The notes: generated from the sequence alone by a model not told the origin. Positions 9,181 to 19,426 are shown, counted from the stretch's first letter. The stretch: DNA of 64,000 nucleotides from Pseudoalteromonas nigrifaciens (GCF_002221505.1 NZ_CP011036.1:930001-994000); one strand, 5' to 3'. Translations and numbers: made by a program.

Positions 9181-11100
9181 TTAGCGATTTGCCTCAAAAG
9201 TGGCAACAAGTGACGCAAGCGTTTGTGCGCTATTTGCTAAATCGCGAATAGCCTGCTCAGTATTTAATTGCTCATTCATCGACTTGTCGCTAATTTCACT
9301 AATTTGCTCAATATTACGTCCTACATCGGCTACTACATTACTTTGCTGCTCTGTTGCTGTTGCGATTAAGGTTGCCATATCATTAATTTGATTTGCTGTT
9401 TCAGTAATTGTATCAAGCAGCTCAACTGAGTTTTGCATTGCCCCTACACTTTGCTGAGCTTTACTTTTGGACTGACTAATATCGGTAACAACATCATTCG
9501 ATATTTGGGTTAATTCTTCAATCATCGACTGAATTTCAGTGGTTGATTGTGAGGTACGATTAGCCAGCGCTCGCACTTCATCGGCAACAACAGCAAAACC
9601 GCGACCGTGCTCACCCGCACGCGCAGATTCAATAGCAGCATTAAGCGCAAGTAAGTTTGTTTGCTCAGAAATACCTCTAATTGAGTCAACAATACTAGCA
9701 ATATCAAGCGTTTTTTTAGAAAGTAAGGTTACTTGCTCTGTAATGCCATCTATGTCGCTAGCAAGAGCTGCAATAGTCGTTTGGCTTTGCAGTACCTGTT
9801 GATGGCTTTTACTGGTGTTTTCACGGCTACTATTGGTTAACTTCGCCGTGTTGGCGGCACTTTGTGCTATTTCTTGTACTGTTGCGCCCATTTCGTTAAT
9901 GGCGGCAGCAACCGATATTGTTTGCTCTTTTTGCTGATCAATTGCTTGTGAGTTATGTTTTGCTTGCGCAAACACGTGGTCAGAGCTTTGGCGGATCCCA
10001 TGGCTTTCATGGGCAACTTGTTTAATTGCTGTGTCTATTTTTTCGATGAATTGATTAAAACCATCGGTTAAATTATTTAGCTCAGGTTGCGCAGAGTAAG
10101 GCAGTCTATATGCTAAATTAGCATCGCCTGTGCCTAAACGAGAGAATAGCTCGGCTATTTTCGACAGTGGCGACGACAATGAGCGAGCAAGCAAATAACT
10201 GATACAGCTCGCTATAAGGGCGATAATTATAGTGAAGGTTAAAATTTGCCATTCTAATTTACTCACACTCGAAAACACTTCGCTTTTAGGTACTTGGGCT
10301 ACAACAAAAAGGTCAGTATTTTTTATTGGTGTTGCAGCAACCAGGGTGTCTTCACCGGCTAAGTTAATTTCTGCCAATGAAAAGCCATTACTATTTAATA
10401 ATTTATTATGTATATTTTCGCCGTACAGGGCATCTATATTTACTTTAGCCACTTTATTGGCGTCTTTGTGTAACTGGATCAAGCCATTTTTATTGGCAAG
10501 AAAAACAAATCCAGATTGCTCAATCTTAAATTGCTGCAGTAGCTTTTGCATATCGGTAATGCTTTTAGCAAGCCCTGCCAAACCTAAACCATTGGGTTGC
10601 TGATGGTTAATAAACATTTTTACATCGTTAGCAGATTCTTGATAAATACTGATGTCATAAGGGCGCTTTGACTGTTTAAATGCGAAAAACCAGCCATCTG
10701 CGGCATCGTTTTTTAATACGCGTAAAAAGCCATTTTGGTTCCAGTATTGTGCGGTGTCTCTATTTGCCCATGATGCAGTAGCAAGATCGTACTGCTGTAC
10801 TAATCTATTTAACTCATTAAGAATTTGAGAGTCGTCCTCGGTGGCTGAATTTGCCCAATCAATCAGAAATACATTTGAAGAAAGTTGTTCTGCGGCGCCT
10901 AAAAGCTCGTTTATTTCGCCACCAATATGGTTACTAATAGTTTGTAACTTGCTTGGAAGTTCAGACTCTATCATGCGCTTTTCGATGATATCCTCTGCGT
11001 TATGTAACGATGTTAAGCCTATGAGCGCGGCAACACAGATTGCTATAACACTGCCTAAAGCGGTGATTTTTTGAGTAATAGAAAGGTTTTGTATCATCAT
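9181..11100 (-). CDS. Methyl-accepting chemotaxis protein (Cache-type sensor)
   Basis: This transmembrane chemoreceptor has 639 aa. TM1 is at about 12-32, a periplasmic dCache-like ligand domain at about 35-285 ([32 protein letters not shown]), TM2 at about 287-308 and HAMP at about 305-360. The cytoplasmic signalling domain has the invariant hairpin tip [20 protein letters not shown] and [18 protein letters not shown]. It lacks a C-terminal NWETF-type tether. The ligand is unknown. Two adjacent ATG codons (11095-11100) open the frame and no strong ribosome site is seen, so either could be used. It is monocistronic. Confidence 0.93.
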   Translation of the reverse strand: MMIQNLSITQKITALGSVIAICVAALIGLTSLHNAEDIIEKRMIESELPSKLQTISNHIGGEINELLGAAEQLSSNVFLIDWANSATEDDSQILNELNRLVQQYDLATASWANRDTAQYWNQNGFLRVLKNDAADGWFFAFKQSKRPYDISIYQESANDVKMFINHQQPNGLGLAGLAKSITDMQKLLQQFKIEQSGFVFLANKNGLIQLHKDANKVAKVNIDALYGENIHNKLLNSNGFSLAEINLAGEDTLVAATPIKNTDLFVVAQVPKSEVFSSVSKLEWQILTFTIIIALIASCISYLLARSLSSPLSKIAELFSRLGTGDANLAYRLPYSAQPELNNLTDGFNQFIEKIDTAIKQVAHESHGIRQSSDHVFAQAKHNSQAIDQQKEQTISVAAAINEMGATVQEIAQSAANTAKLTNSSRENTSKSHQQVLQSQTTIAALASDIDGITEQVTLLSKKTLDIASIVDSIRGISEQTNLLALNAAIESARAGEHGRGFAVVADEVRALANRTSQSTTEIQSMIEELTQISNDVVTDISQSKSKAQQSVGAMQNSVELLDTITETANQINDMATLIATATEQQSNVVADVGRNIEQISEISDKSMNEQLNTEQAIRDLANSAQTLASLVATFEANR

Positions 11101-11195
11101 AAGGGTAATTTTGTTTACAACTGAACCAAGTAGGTGATTATTTTAACACATTATATATTTTGAGCGAGTGATGAATAGCGCGCCATACAGGTACG

Positions 11196-11225
11196 AAAAA
11201 GCCCACCGCAAAAGCAGGTGGGCTT
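11196..11225 (-). terminator. Terminator of ilvC
   Basis: The stem GCCCACC/GGTGGGC (11201-11223) has five A residues at 11196-11200, giving a T run on the minus strand. It lies 35 bp past the ilvC stop. Confidence 0.75.
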
Positions 11226-11260
11226 GGTTTCTAACAAGTGAAACTTAGATTAACTTGGGA

Positions 11261-12733
11261 TTAAACTATTTTTTTCATTGCTGACATGTAACCGCGTAAT
11301 GTAGCGCCTACTTTTTCAACAGGGTGTTCACGTAATGCTGTATTAATTTGAATTAGCGTTTGGTTGTCTACTTGATTACTATGCTCACCTAAGCCTTTAC
11401 CAATTACGTCGGTGTCAATTTTTTGCATAAAGTCTTGTAGTAAAGGTAAACATGCGTGGTTATATAAATAACAACCATATTCAGCCGTGTCCGAAATTGT
11501 ACGGTTCATTTCAAATAACTTTTTACGCGCAATGGTATTAGCAATCAGTGGCGTTTCATGTAATGACTCATAATAAGCCGACTCTGCAATAATGCCTGCG
11601 GCAGTCATGGTTTCAAATGCAAGCTCTACGCCTGCTTTAACCATAGCGACCATTAAAATACCGTTATCAAAAAATTCTTGCTCAGCAATTTCAACATTGC
11701 CCGCTGGGGTTTTTTCAAAGTGAGTTTCGGCTGTTTCTGCGCGCCATTTAAGTAAGTTTGCATCATCATTATTCCAGTCTTCCATCATGGTACGTGAAAA
11801 AGTACCATCGATGATGTCATCTTGATGTTTGTTATATAGTGGGCGCATAATTTGTTTTAGTTCTTCGCTTAATTCAAACGCTTTTACTTTAGCTGGGTTT
11901 GAAAGACGGTCAAGCATATTGGTTACGCCACCGTATTTAAGGGCTTCAGTAATTACTTCCCAGCCGTATTGAATTAGTTTTGAGGCGTAACCTGCATCAA
12001 TGCCTTTTTCAATCATTTTATCAAAACATAAAATAGAACCGGTTTGTAACATGCCACATAAAATGGTTTGCTCGCCCATTAAATCTGATTTTACTTCAGC
12101 AATAAATGACGACTTAAGTACGCCGGCTCTGTGGCCGCCAGTACCTGCAGCATAGGCTTTAGCTTGAGCTAAACCATGGCCTTGTGGGTCGTTTTCTGGG
12201 TGTACAGCAATTAGAGTTGGTACGCCAAAACCACGCTTGTATTCTTCACGCACTTCAGAGCCTGGGCATTTAGGTGCTACCATAATAACGGTAATGTCGT
12301 CGCGTACTTGCATACCTTCTTCAACAATATTAAAGCCATGAGAGTAGGCAAGGGTTGAGCCTTGTTTCATTAGTGGCATAATTGCGTTTACCACTGAAGT
12401 ATGTTGTTTATCAGGCGTTAAATTTAATACTACGTCGGCAGTTGGAATTAGTTCTTGGTAAGTGCCTACAGTAAAGCCATTTTCAGACGCGTTTAAAAAT
12501 GATTGACGACGTTCACTAATGGCCGAGTCACGCAGCGTATACGACACATCTAAACCAGAATCACGTAAGTTTAAGCCTTGGTTTAAGCCTTGTGCGCCAC
12601 AGCCTACAATAACCAGTTTTTTACCTTTAAGAGCATCAACGCCGTCAGTAAACTCGTCTGCGTTCATAAATTCACATTGGGCTAATTGCGCCAATTGTTC
12701 GCGTAAGGGTAAGGTATTAAAATAATTCGCCAT
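11261..12733 (-). CDS. ilvC: Ketol-acid reductoisomerase (class II)
   Basis: This Mg2+- and NADPH-dependent enzyme converts acetolactate or acetohydroxybutyrate to dihydroxy acids in Ile/Val synthesis. The 490-aa length marks the class II (E. coli-type) long form with a duplicated C-terminal domain. The Rossmann motif [18 protein letters not shown], cofactor-specificity residues in [11 protein letters not shown], and [17 protein letters not shown] are visible. The start has AGGAC upstream. It is divergent from ilvY, the standard IlvY-controlled arrangement. Confidence 0.97.
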   Translation of the reverse strand: MANYFNTLPLREQLAQLAQCEFMNADEFTDGVDALKGKKLVIVGCGAQGLNQGLNLRDSGLDVSYTLRDSAISERRQSFLNASENGFTVGTYQELIPTADVVLNLTPDKQHTSVVNAIMPLMKQGSTLAYSHGFNIVEEGMQVRDDITVIMVAPKCPGSEVREEYKRGFGVPTLIAVHPENDPQGHGLAQAKAYAAGTGGHRAGVLKSSFIAEVKSDLMGEQTILCGMLQTGSILCFDKMIEKGIDAGYASKLIQYGWEVITEALKYGGVTNMLDRLSNPAKVKAFELSEELKQIMRPLYNKHQDDIIDGTFSRTMMEDWNNDDANLLKWRAETAETHFEKTPAGNVEIAEQEFFDNGILMVAMVKAGVELAFETMTAAGIIAESAYYESLHETPLIANTIARKKLFEMNRTISDTAEYGCYLYNHACLPLLQDFMQKIDTDVIGKGLGEHSNQVDNQTLIQINTALREHPVEKVGATLRGYMSAMKKIV

Positions 12734-12841
12734 GTTAGTGTCCTATTGATTCAGTTTGTTAGATGCATTGCTGTTGCTTTGCTTAACTCAACCATATGAA
12801 AAATCTTTTCTTGCGTAAACTGATATATTTGCATTAGAGTG

Positions 12842-12856
12842 TTTCATAATATGAAA
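12842..12856. promoter_or_regulatory. Candidate IlvY operator
   Basis: TTTCATAATATGAAA is a perfect 15-bp odd palindrome (arms TTTCATA/TATGAAA) in the 136-bp ilvC-ilvY intergenic region, 13 bp before the ilvY start. A second TATGAAA half-site lies at 12795-12801. LysR-family IlvY binds paired sites between these divergent genes in E. coli; the assignment here is inference from position and symmetry. Confidence 0.5.
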
Positions 12857-12869
12857 TACTGAGTTGGTT

Positions 12870-13775
12870 ATGGATCACAAGCATTTAAATTACTTTTTAG
12901 CGTTGGCAAAAACATTGCACTTTTCGCGTGCCAGTGAACTTTGTCATATAAGTGCGCCGACATTGAGCCGTAATATTAAGCAGCTTGAAAGCGAAGTGGG
13001 GGTAATGCTATTTTTACGTGATAACCGCAGTGTAAAATTAACCCGCGAAGGGCTGGCATTTATTGACTACGCCACATCCACATTGGCTAATTGGCAGCGC
13101 TTTAAAGCGAACCTAAAAGAGCCACAGCAGTATATTTATGGCAACGTGAGTATTTATTGTTCAGTAACCGCGTCGTACAGTTTTTTACATCATATTTTAG
13201 AGCAGTTACGCGCTCAACATCAGCATATAGAAATCACCCTAAATACCGGCGATCCTGCGCTGGCAATAAACCGTGTTTTAGATGGCCACGAATCTATGGC
13301 TATTGCTGCTAAGCCAAATAAGTTACCTGCACAAATTGCCTTTGTTGATATTGGCTATTCACCGCTGGTATTTATTGCGCCTAAAATTGCGTGCTCAATT
13401 ACGCAAAAGCTTGCTAGTAATACACCTAGTATAGATTGGTCAGAGCTTGAGTTTATTGTGCCAGAGCAAGGGTTTGCTAGGCAACGCTTGGAGCAGTGGT
13501 GGCGAAAAAATAATATTCAGGGAAAAATTTATGCACAAGTAGCAGGGCACGAAGCGATGGTATCTATGGTGAGCCTTGGCTTTGGTATAGCAATGATCCC
13601 TAAAATAGTTTTAGATAACAGTCCACTACAAGACAAAGTACACGTTTTACAAACAAATACACATGCACCTAAAGGTATTGATATTGGCTTGGCAGTATTA
13701 CATAAGGAATTAAACGACCCGGCTATAAGTGCCTTGTGGAATATAGCGCAAAATATGGGTGAAAAAATAATTTAA
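12870..13775 (+). CDS. ilvY: LysR-type activator IlvY
   Basis: This LysR-family regulator activates ilvC in response to acetolactate or acetohydroxybutyrate. The 301-aa protein has an N-terminal winged helix (MDHKHLNYFLALAKTLHFSR, SAPTLSRNIKQLESEVGV), then a periplasmic-binding-like effector domain. A TTG six bases upstream is in frame, but the ATG at 12870 starts the family's usual N-terminus. Divergence from ilvC fixes the identity. Confidence 0.92.
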   Translation: MDHKHLNYFLALAKTLHFSRASELCHISAPTLSRNIKQLESEVGVMLFLRDNRSVKLTREGLAFIDYATSTLANWQRFKANLKEPQQYIYGNVSIYCSVTASYSFLHHILEQLRAQHQHIEITLNTGDPALAINRVLDGHESMAIAAKPNKLPAQIAFVDIGYSPLVFIAPKIACSITQKLASNTPSIDWSELEFIVPEQGFARQRLEQWWRKNNIQGKIYAQVAGHEAMVSMVSLGFGIAMIPKIVLDNSPLQDKVHVLQTNTHAPKGIDIGLAVLHKELNDPAISALWNIAQNMGEKII

Positions 13776-13994
13776 TGCAATACACTTACTAAGGTTGCTC
13801 TTAGTATAAAAGCCCAGATAGCGTAAGCCTTTAATCTACCGCTCCTCTATTGCCTATCAATAGAGCTGTTAGGCTAAGCATATAAGCCGCAAAGTAATCA
13901 TAATTGTATAAAAGTTGTTAATGATTGTAACTGCCTAGAGCTTGTTCTCAATGACCTTGCTACTATGGATAAATGGCCTTTTTATATATGTACG

Positions 13995-14855
13995 ATGAAC
14001 ACAATGCGGTTTTATTTTATAATAATATTATTAATCTCTCTTTCGTTTAATGCTCAGGTATTAGCGCAAAGTGACGAGCCTGTAGATGCACATATATCTA
14101 CAGAGCAACTGCATTTAAGTATGAGTATAGGGGCGGGAGTAATAACTAATCCATTATATGGTGCAGATAATATTCCGTTGGTGATCATTCCTCAAATAGC
14201 CTTTTATGGGCAACAGTGGTTTTTTGATAATGGCCGAGTTGGCTACTCGATTAAACAAACGCAACAGCATAACTTAAGCCTAGTAACAGAATTAAACCCT
14301 GAGTCGCGTTTTTTTATTGATTGGCACCCGCAAAATATATTTGCGCTAAAAAGTGCTAGTTCAAATAATCAATTTACCCAGTTAGAAACAGATACCTCGC
14401 CTCAACAAATAAATATTAATAATATTAGTAAGCGCAAGCTCGTTTTAGATGCAGGTATTAGTTACTCCTTTGTAGCTGAACAGCAGATGTTATCCGTGCA
14501 AGCATTGCACGATGTAAACTCAGCTTATAATGGTTGGCGAGCTGCAATACAATGGCAGTATCATGGGCAAGTAGGTAATTTGCAATTAAAGCCCACTGTG
14601 GGAGTTAATTATAAGTCTGCGCAATTAAACGACTATTATTACGGTTTAAACAGTGATGAAACACTGTTAGGTAAAATAGTAGTTGGTAGTAGTTGGCAAC
14701 CTTATGCTAAAATCGATGCCCGCTGGCCCCTTAGCAAGGCCAACGCTCTTCGTTTTCATTTAGCATATTATGACTATTCGGCTATGGATAGTAGCCCGCT
14801 GTTTGAACGTCATTATTCAACGACTGCCTTTATAGGATTTGAACATACTTTTTAA
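13995..14855 (+). CDS. MipA/OmpV family outer-membrane protein (cassette 1)
   Basis: This beta-barrel outer-membrane protein has about 286 aa. A signal peptide (MNTMRFYFIIILLISLSFNA, cleavage near VLAQS) precedes a barrel with alternating pattern ending in FIGFEHTF. MipA/OmpV proteins are known as scaffolds for murein enzymes or as porin-like proteins. In-frame ATGs at 13965, 13995 and 14004 all lack a clear ribosome site; 13995 gives the most natural signal peptide. It is first in a run with a DUF3019 gene, a response regulator and a kinase. The same four-gene order recurs at 22.7-26.0 kb. Confidence 0.82.
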   Translation: MNTMRFYFIIILLISLSFNAQVLAQSDEPVDAHISTEQLHLSMSIGAGVITNPLYGADNIPLVIIPQIAFYGQQWFFDNGRVGYSIKQTQQHNLSLVTELNPESRFFIDWHPQNIFALKSASSNNQFTQLETDTSPQQININNISKRKLVLDAGISYSFVAEQQMLSVQALHDVNSAYNGWRAAIQWQYHGQVGNLQLKPTVGVNYKSAQLNDYYYGLNSDETLLGKIVVGSSWQPYAKIDARWPLSKANALRFHLAYYDYSAMDSSPLFERHYSTTAFIGFEHTF

Positions 14856-14856
14856 T

Positions 14857-15231
14857 ATGAAGTATTTAATCTTTTTTGTGTTTATTTCTTCACTACTTAG
14901 TGGCGTTAGCGTGGCGCAAACAATTCTTGATGTATCTCCCAAAGTTTGTGTTGTCTCTGAACAGCATGATTTTTGCGATCTCAATTTGCAGTTTAAATGG
15001 CAGCAGTTAGCGGTTAAAGATGTGTGTTTGTATCAACAAAATATGCAAATACGATGCTGGCAACAGCAAGGTTCTGGTCAGTTTAGCTATAAAGCGCGTG
15101 TTCAGGTGGAGACCATATACTCCCTGATCAATCCTCACACCGGTGACTCACTTGCGAGCGTACTCGTTGAAGTACAAAGTGCCCATACTAAAAAACAGTA
15201 TCGGCTGCGTTCACCGTGGAGCTTTTTTTAA
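14857..15231 (+). CDS. DUF3019 exported protein (cassette 1)
   Basis: This small exported protein of 124 aa has unknown function. A signal peptide (MKYLIFFVFISSLLSGVSVAQ) precedes a compact domain with a conserved cysteine pair pattern, PKVCVVSEQHDFCDLNLQFKW, then CLYQQNMQIRCWQQ, as in its paralogue at 24728-25114. The ATG at 14857 follows the MipA stop after one base, so they are translationally coupled. In this family the gene is regularly found between a MipA/OmpV gene and a two-component system, suggesting an envelope-stress or signal-input role (inference). Confidence 0.75.
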   Translation: MKYLIFFVFISSLLSGVSVAQTILDVSPKVCVVSEQHDFCDLNLQFKWQQLAVKDVCLYQQNMQIRCWQQQGSGQFSYKARVQVETIYSLINPHTGDSLASVLVEVQSAHTKKQYRLRSPWSFF

Positions 15232-15245
15232 TTTAGGAGTAGTAA

Positions 15246-15938
15246 ATGCCAAAAATATTACTTGTTGAAGATGATCTTGGTTTACAGCAATTAACCAAAG
15301 ATTACCTCGAACATAATGGCTTAGAAGTCGACGTACTAGATCGTGGTGATGAAGTGTTTACTTACCTTGAAAGTAATCCCGTCGACCTGATTATTTTAGA
15401 TGTAATGCTGCCAGGTAAAGATGGCTTTAGTGTTTGCAGACAAGTACGTGATAAATACACCACTCCTATTTTAATGTTAACGGCCAAAGGTGAAGACTTT
15501 GATCAGGTAATAGGGCTAGAGCTTGGCGCTGATGACTATGTTATTAAACCGGCTGAGCCACGTGTATTATTAGCAAGAATTAGCGCATTATTACGCCGTG
15601 GGCAACCTAACTTAAAAGCCACCGAAGAGCTGCAGTTTGGCGACTTATTTATTGATAAAACCAGCCGTATTGTTAAGTTATCGGGTGCAGAAATAGTCCT
15701 AACCTCACATGAATTTGAATTACTTTGGCTACTAGCATCAAATGCCGGAGAAGTATTGAGCCGCGAACATGTGCACCAACATATGATAGGGCGACAATAC
15801 GATGGCCTAGATCGCACCGTAGATGTACGCGTTTCAAGAATTCGCAAAAAACTGGGCGATAACAGCGACAAACCTTATCGGATTAAAACTGTTTGGGGGC
15901 AAGGCTATTTATTTGTTTCTGACGCGTGGGATATGTAA
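15246..15938 (+). CDS. OmpR-family response regulator (RstA-like, cassette 1)
   Basis: This two-component response regulator has 230 aa. The receiver domain has acidic residues Glu8-Asp9-Asp10, phospho-acceptor Asp52 (LIILDVMLPG) and the conserved Lys in YVIKPAEPRVLLARI. The C-terminal winged helix carries LTSHEFELLWLLASNAGEVL and DRTVDVRVSRIRKKLGD. It is closest by eye to RstA-type regulators. It has an AGGAG-like ribosome site, 14 bp after the DUF3019 gene, and is followed by its kinase. Confidence 0.9.
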   Translation: MPKILLVEDDLGLQQLTKDYLEHNGLEVDVLDRGDEVFTYLESNPVDLIILDVMLPGKDGFSVCRQVRDKYTTPILMLTAKGEDFDQVIGLELGADDYVIKPAEPRVLLARISALLRRGQPNLKATEELQFGDLFIDKTSRIVKLSGAEIVLTSHEFELLWLLASNAGEVLSREHVHQHMIGRQYDGLDRTVDVRVSRIRKKLGDNSDKPYRIKTVWGQGYLFVSDAWDM

Positions 15939-15964
15939 TTAATGCTTAGTGTTAAGCTGCGTTA

Positions 15965-17206
15965 ATGGGCAAGCTGTTTATAAGCCTGTATGTGTATATT
16001 ATTGTCTCGTTATTTATTGTCAGCGGGGTAATTGAACAGCTTTGGCCATATGAAGAATCGCAGCAGCAGGTGCTACTCGACGATGAGTTTGGCCAGTCTT
16101 TGTGGCTATTATCACAAACCCCTAATGGGCTTACAAAGCTAAAAAACCATTTTTCTAGTCAAGTAATTGCTCAGCGCGATTTAATATTACCCGCCGAGCA
16201 ACAAGCTCAGCTATTAAAAAATCACTACCTTTATTTATATGATAAACAACAGCGCATAGTTTGGTATGTTCAACTTAACGCCACACAACTATTACAGGTT
16301 GGCCCTATAGGGGGGGCAGCCAAGCCCGTTGCCTCTGTTTTACCCTACTTATTGCTGTTATTAATTGTAGGCATTCCTGTTGGTTTGTGGAGTTTTTTAC
16401 TGTGGCGAGACTTTGCTAAGCTGCGTAATGCATGCGAGGCCGTAGGTGGCTCACAGGACTTTCAATTAACAGATAGCTCTAAATCATTTTTTTTACCTAT
16501 AACGGGCACCTTGCAAGTGATGCAGCAGCGAATTGAGTTTTTATTAACCGCGCAGCAAGAGCTTACCTCATCGGTATCGCATGAATTTAGAACGCCACTG
16601 GCGCGGTTAAAATTTGCCATTGCAATGCTTCAAGACCGAATGCTCGATGATAAAGCCGAAAAATACTTAGCTAATATGCAAGTCGATATAAATGAACTTG
16701 AGGCACTGGTTTCTGAAATGCTTGAGTATGCACGTTTAGATTCACAGCAACCGAGTTTACAGCTGATCAATTGTAATTTAGTGGCAGTGGTTAAAACGGT
16801 GGTTGAAAAACTCAGTTTTGATACGCGAATAAAGTTAAGCACTACATTACCCAGTGAACTGATTTACCGCTGCGACAGTCACTTTATGGCGAGAATAATG
16901 CAAAACTTGGTAGGTAATGCTTTAAAGCATGCCAATAATAGTGTGCAAATAACCTTATTAGCGCAAGCTAATAATATAGTTTTTATTGTTGAAGATGATG
17001 GCAATGGTATTGCTGAAGTTGAGCGTGAAAACGTATTTAAGCCATTTACTCGATTGGATAAAAGTAGAGATAAAAAAACCGGTGGGTTTGGCTTAGGGTT
17101 GGCTATTGTCAGTAAAATTATTTCTTGGCATCAAGGTCAGTGTACAATTGAAGATTCAAGCTTAGGCGGAGCTAAATTTATTGTCAGCTTACCGATTAAT
17201 AAATAG
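15965..17206 (+). CDS. Sensor histidine kinase (RstB-like, cassette 1)
   Basis: This membrane sensor kinase has 413 aa. TM1 is at about 4-24, a short periplasmic domain of about 100 aa follows, and TM2 is at about 124-146. The phosphorylated His206 lies in SVSHEFRTPLARLKF, and the N box is NLVGNALKHANNS. G boxes are DDGNGI and GGFGLGLAIV. It is partner of the regulator just upstream (26-bp gap). The operon ends at a strong terminator. The signal is unknown; an envelope cue is likely given the MipA and DUF3019 neighbours. Confidence 0.9.
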   Translation: MGKLFISLYVYIIVSLFIVSGVIEQLWPYEESQQQVLLDDEFGQSLWLLSQTPNGLTKLKNHFSSQVIAQRDLILPAEQQAQLLKNHYLYLYDKQQRIVWYVQLNATQLLQVGPIGGAAKPVASVLPYLLLLLIVGIPVGLWSFLLWRDFAKLRNACEAVGGSQDFQLTDSSKSFFLPITGTLQVMQQRIEFLLTAQQELTSSVSHEFRTPLARLKFAIAMLQDRMLDDKAEKYLANMQVDINELEALVSEMLEYARLDSQQPSLQLINCNLVAVVKTVVEKLSFDTRIKLSTTLPSELIYRCDSHFMARIMQNLVGNALKHANNSVQITLLAQANNIVFIVEDDGNGIAEVERENVFKPFTRLDKSRDKKTGGFGLGLAIVSKIISWHQGQCTIEDSSLGGAKFIVSLPINK

Positions 17207-17216
17207 CAGCTTTTAA

Positions 17217-17261
17217 TACATAAATAAAAAGTACATAAATAAAAAGTACACAGATAAAAAA
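17217..17261. repeat. Tandem 15-bp repeat, three units
   Basis: Two identical copies of TACATAAATAAAAAG (17217-17231 and 17232-17246) are followed by a degenerate third (17247-17261). They lie between the kinase stop and its terminator. This is probably a slippage-type microsatellite without function. Confidence 0.7.
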
Positions 17262-17269
17262 CACTCAAT

Positions 17270-17303
17270 AAAAAAGCGCCCTTGTTAACAAGGGCGCTTT
17301 TTT
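17270..17303. terminator. Bidirectional terminator after cassette 1
   Basis: The palindrome GCGCCCTTG/CAAGGGCGC with loop TTAA (17276-17297) is flanked by six A residues and six T residues. It separates the kinase (+) from the convergent DUF3820 gene (-). Confidence 0.85.
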
Positions 17304-17368
17304 GGGTTTTAATCAAAATCAACAAGTAGCAAAGTAATAGACAGCCCCTTTATAAAAAAGTTCTTAAT

Positions 17369-17590
17369 TTAATTATTTTTCTTTTCTAGTAATGGCATTA
17401 ACATTTGCTCTAGCCCATTGAGCTTTACCTCATACATCATGGCTAGTTGGCTGCCTAGCTTTGAGTCGGGAAACCCTTGTTGTTTAAACCATACTAAATA
17501 GGGCTCGGGTAAAAGCAGTAAAGGGCGGCCTGCGTACTTTCCAAAGGGCATAATAGTATTAACGGCAATTTTTAGCTGTGTAGGATCCAT
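17369..17590 (-). CDS. DUF3820 family small protein
   Basis: This 73-aa cytoplasmic protein matches the DUF3820 pattern: MPFGKYAGRPLLLLPEPYLVWFKQQGFPDSKLG. The family resembles the C-terminal domain of exodeoxyribonuclease X and is sometimes labelled a putative quorum-sensing-regulated factor. Its function is unknown. It appears to stand alone. Confidence 0.8.
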   Translation of the reverse strand: MDPTQLKIAVNTIMPFGKYAGRPLLLLPEPYLVWFKQQGFPDSKLGSQLAMMYEVKLNGLEQMLMPLLEKKNN

Positions 17591-17645
17591 TGGCTTTAAA
17601 GGTTTTATAAAACATAGCTAAGTGTAAGGTATATTAAAGAGATAA

Positions 17646-17697
17646 AATAGGCTGTGACGGGCAAGTAACAGCCTATTTAACGAGGGAGCAGGCCCTC
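17646..17697. other. Two adjacent hairpins downstream of the CPA2 gene
   Basis: The first hairpin has arms AATAGGCTGT/ACAGCCTATT (17646-17677) with a 12-base loop, and the second GAGGG/CCCTC (17682-17697). They lie in a 264-bp gene-free gap downstream of the minus-strand antiporter gene. The first may be its terminator; a small structured RNA is possible but unsupported. Confidence 0.35.
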
Positions 17698-17854
17698 TGG
17701 ATTAATATATTTTATTAGTAAGCCCTTCGTTAGCTGGAGTCTAACTAGGGGCAGGTGCTTGCGCTAATATTTACCAATAGTCTTTAGTTTACCTGCTTTT
17801 TTCTATGTTAGAGAATTAGCTTGTAAAAGAATGTAAATTCAAATTAGTGCTGCT

Positions 17855-19426
17855 TTACGAAAATAATTTTTGTTTAACGTGCTCAGCAAAACCACTACCG
17901 GCTTCTAAGTAAAAGTTATAGGTAGAATTTACACCCATTTCTTCTAACTCTTTTTGCTGATCAGGGTAGTTAGCAATAGCGGTAACTTGCCCTTTATAAC
18001 CCGATGCTTTTAATTGCTCTAACGCAAAAATATTTTGCATATGCTGTGGCATTGTTAGCATGACCATTTCAACACGAGAGTGATTTACGCGCTGCCAAAA
18101 GTCAGGGTCGGTCGCATCTGCTATTAATACATTTCTTCCGCGTTTTATGTGCTTATCAACTACTTCAGGCTTTATGTCTATACCTGCAACTAGCTGTGGG
18201 TGCGTAGCATTTATTGTTTCATAAGCACCTGTGCCAATTCTGCCCATGCCAAATATAACAATTTTAGTGTCGTTAAGGTTAACAGGCAGTTCTTCGGATA
18301 AACGAGTTTTACTTTCAAACTTTAGTAGCCAAGGCTCTATTTTTGCGTAAATTTCGTTAGAGCGCTTATTTAAAGGGGATGCAATAATAAAGGTAATTGA
18401 TACGGCAATTGCAATAACGGCTAACCACTCAGAGGTGATCATGCCTGTAGAGGCGGCTACAGCGCAAACTATTAAACCAAACTCGCTATAATTAGCTAAA
18501 CTAAAAGTGGTTAGCAATGAGGTGCGAGCACGTAAGTTAAACATGTTTGTTAGCACATAATATAAAAACGTTTTGATTGGTAATACTAACACCAATAATA
18601 ATGCGGCAAGTAATGAGCTGGTGGTAAGCTCTGCGTTTAAACCTATTGTTAAGAAAAAGCCAACCAATAAAATATCTTTTAAATTAAGTAATGACTTAGA
18701 AAGTTCACTGGCCTTTTTATGAGGCGCAATCATCATACCTATTATTAATGCCCCTAAATCACCTTTTAAACCAACTAGCTCAAATGCATGATAACCAGCC
18801 ACAAGTGCAAAGAAAAACCCAAATAATGGCAGGAGTTCGCCGTGTTTAGAGCGGTTTAGTATCCACCCCATAACTGGGCGTACTAGCGGCAGTGAAATAA
18901 TAAGTACCAAAGCCCAAATATTAGGGATTTTACCTGTGCTAATAGCTAAAAATACCACGGCAAAAATATCTTGCATAACTAAAATACCAATGGCTACTTT
19001 TCCGTGTAAGCTGCCCATTTCACCGCGTTCTTCTAACACTTTAACAGCAAAAACGGTACTAGAAAAACTCAATGCAAAGCCAACTAATAAAGCGCTTTGC
19101 CAGCTCAAATCAACAAATAATGGTAGTGCAAATAGGCTAAGTAATAGCATAAAGCCACTAAATAACGCACTACTCAAAATAATATGTAAAGTAGCAGAAG
19201 CCCACACTTGTGGTTTCATTAAGCTATTTACTTTTAGCTTTAAACCAATACTAAATAATAAAAGCGTAACGCCTAAGGTAGCAATGGTGTTGAGTAATTC
19301 GGTGCTTTTATAGCCCGCTAAATTAAGCGCGAATCCCGCAAGTAAAAAACCGATAAGAGGAGGGAGCTTTAGCTGATAAACAGCAAAGCCAAACACAAAC
19401 GCGGCGGCAAAGTAAATTAGTTCCAT
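17855..19426 (-). CDS. CPA2-family cation/proton antiporter with TrkA-N domain (Kef/YbaL type)
   Basis: This inner-membrane monovalent cation:proton antiporter has 523 aa. About 12 membrane segments span residues 1-380 (MELIYFAAAFVFGFAVYQL, FALSFSSTVFAVKVLEERGE, GDLGALIIGMMIAPH). A cytosolic NAD-binding TrkA-N domain follows from about residue 395 (IVIFGMGRIGTGAYE), with Asp in AGIDIKPE. It lacks an obvious glutathione-regulated Kef signature, so the ion (K+ or Na+) is open. ATG at 19426 fits the membrane N-terminus; an in-frame ATG 54 bp upstream adds a hydrophilic leader. Confidence 0.87.
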   Translation of the reverse strand: MELIYFAAAFVFGFAVYQLKLPPLIGFLLAGFALNLAGYKSTELLNTIATLGVTLLLFSIGLKLKVNSLMKPQVWASATLHIILSSALFSGFMLLLSLFALPLFVDLSWQSALLVGFALSFSSTVFAVKVLEERGEMGSLHGKVAIGILVMQDIFAVVFLAISTGKIPNIWALVLIISLPLVRPVMGWILNRSKHGELLPLFGFFFALVAGYHAFELVGLKGDLGALIIGMMIAPHKKASELSKSLLNLKDILLVGFFLTIGLNAELTTSSLLAALLLVLVLPIKTFLYYVLTNMFNLRARTSLLTTFSLANYSEFGLIVCAVAASTGMITSEWLAVIAIAVSITFIIASPLNKRSNEIYAKIEPWLLKFESKTRLSEELPVNLNDTKIVIFGMGRIGTGAYETINATHPQLVAGIDIKPEVVDKHIKRGRNVLIADATDPDFWQRVNHSRVEMVMLTMPQHMQNIFALEQLKASGYKGQVTAIANYPDQQKELEEMGVNSTYNFYLEAGSGFAEHVKQKLFS

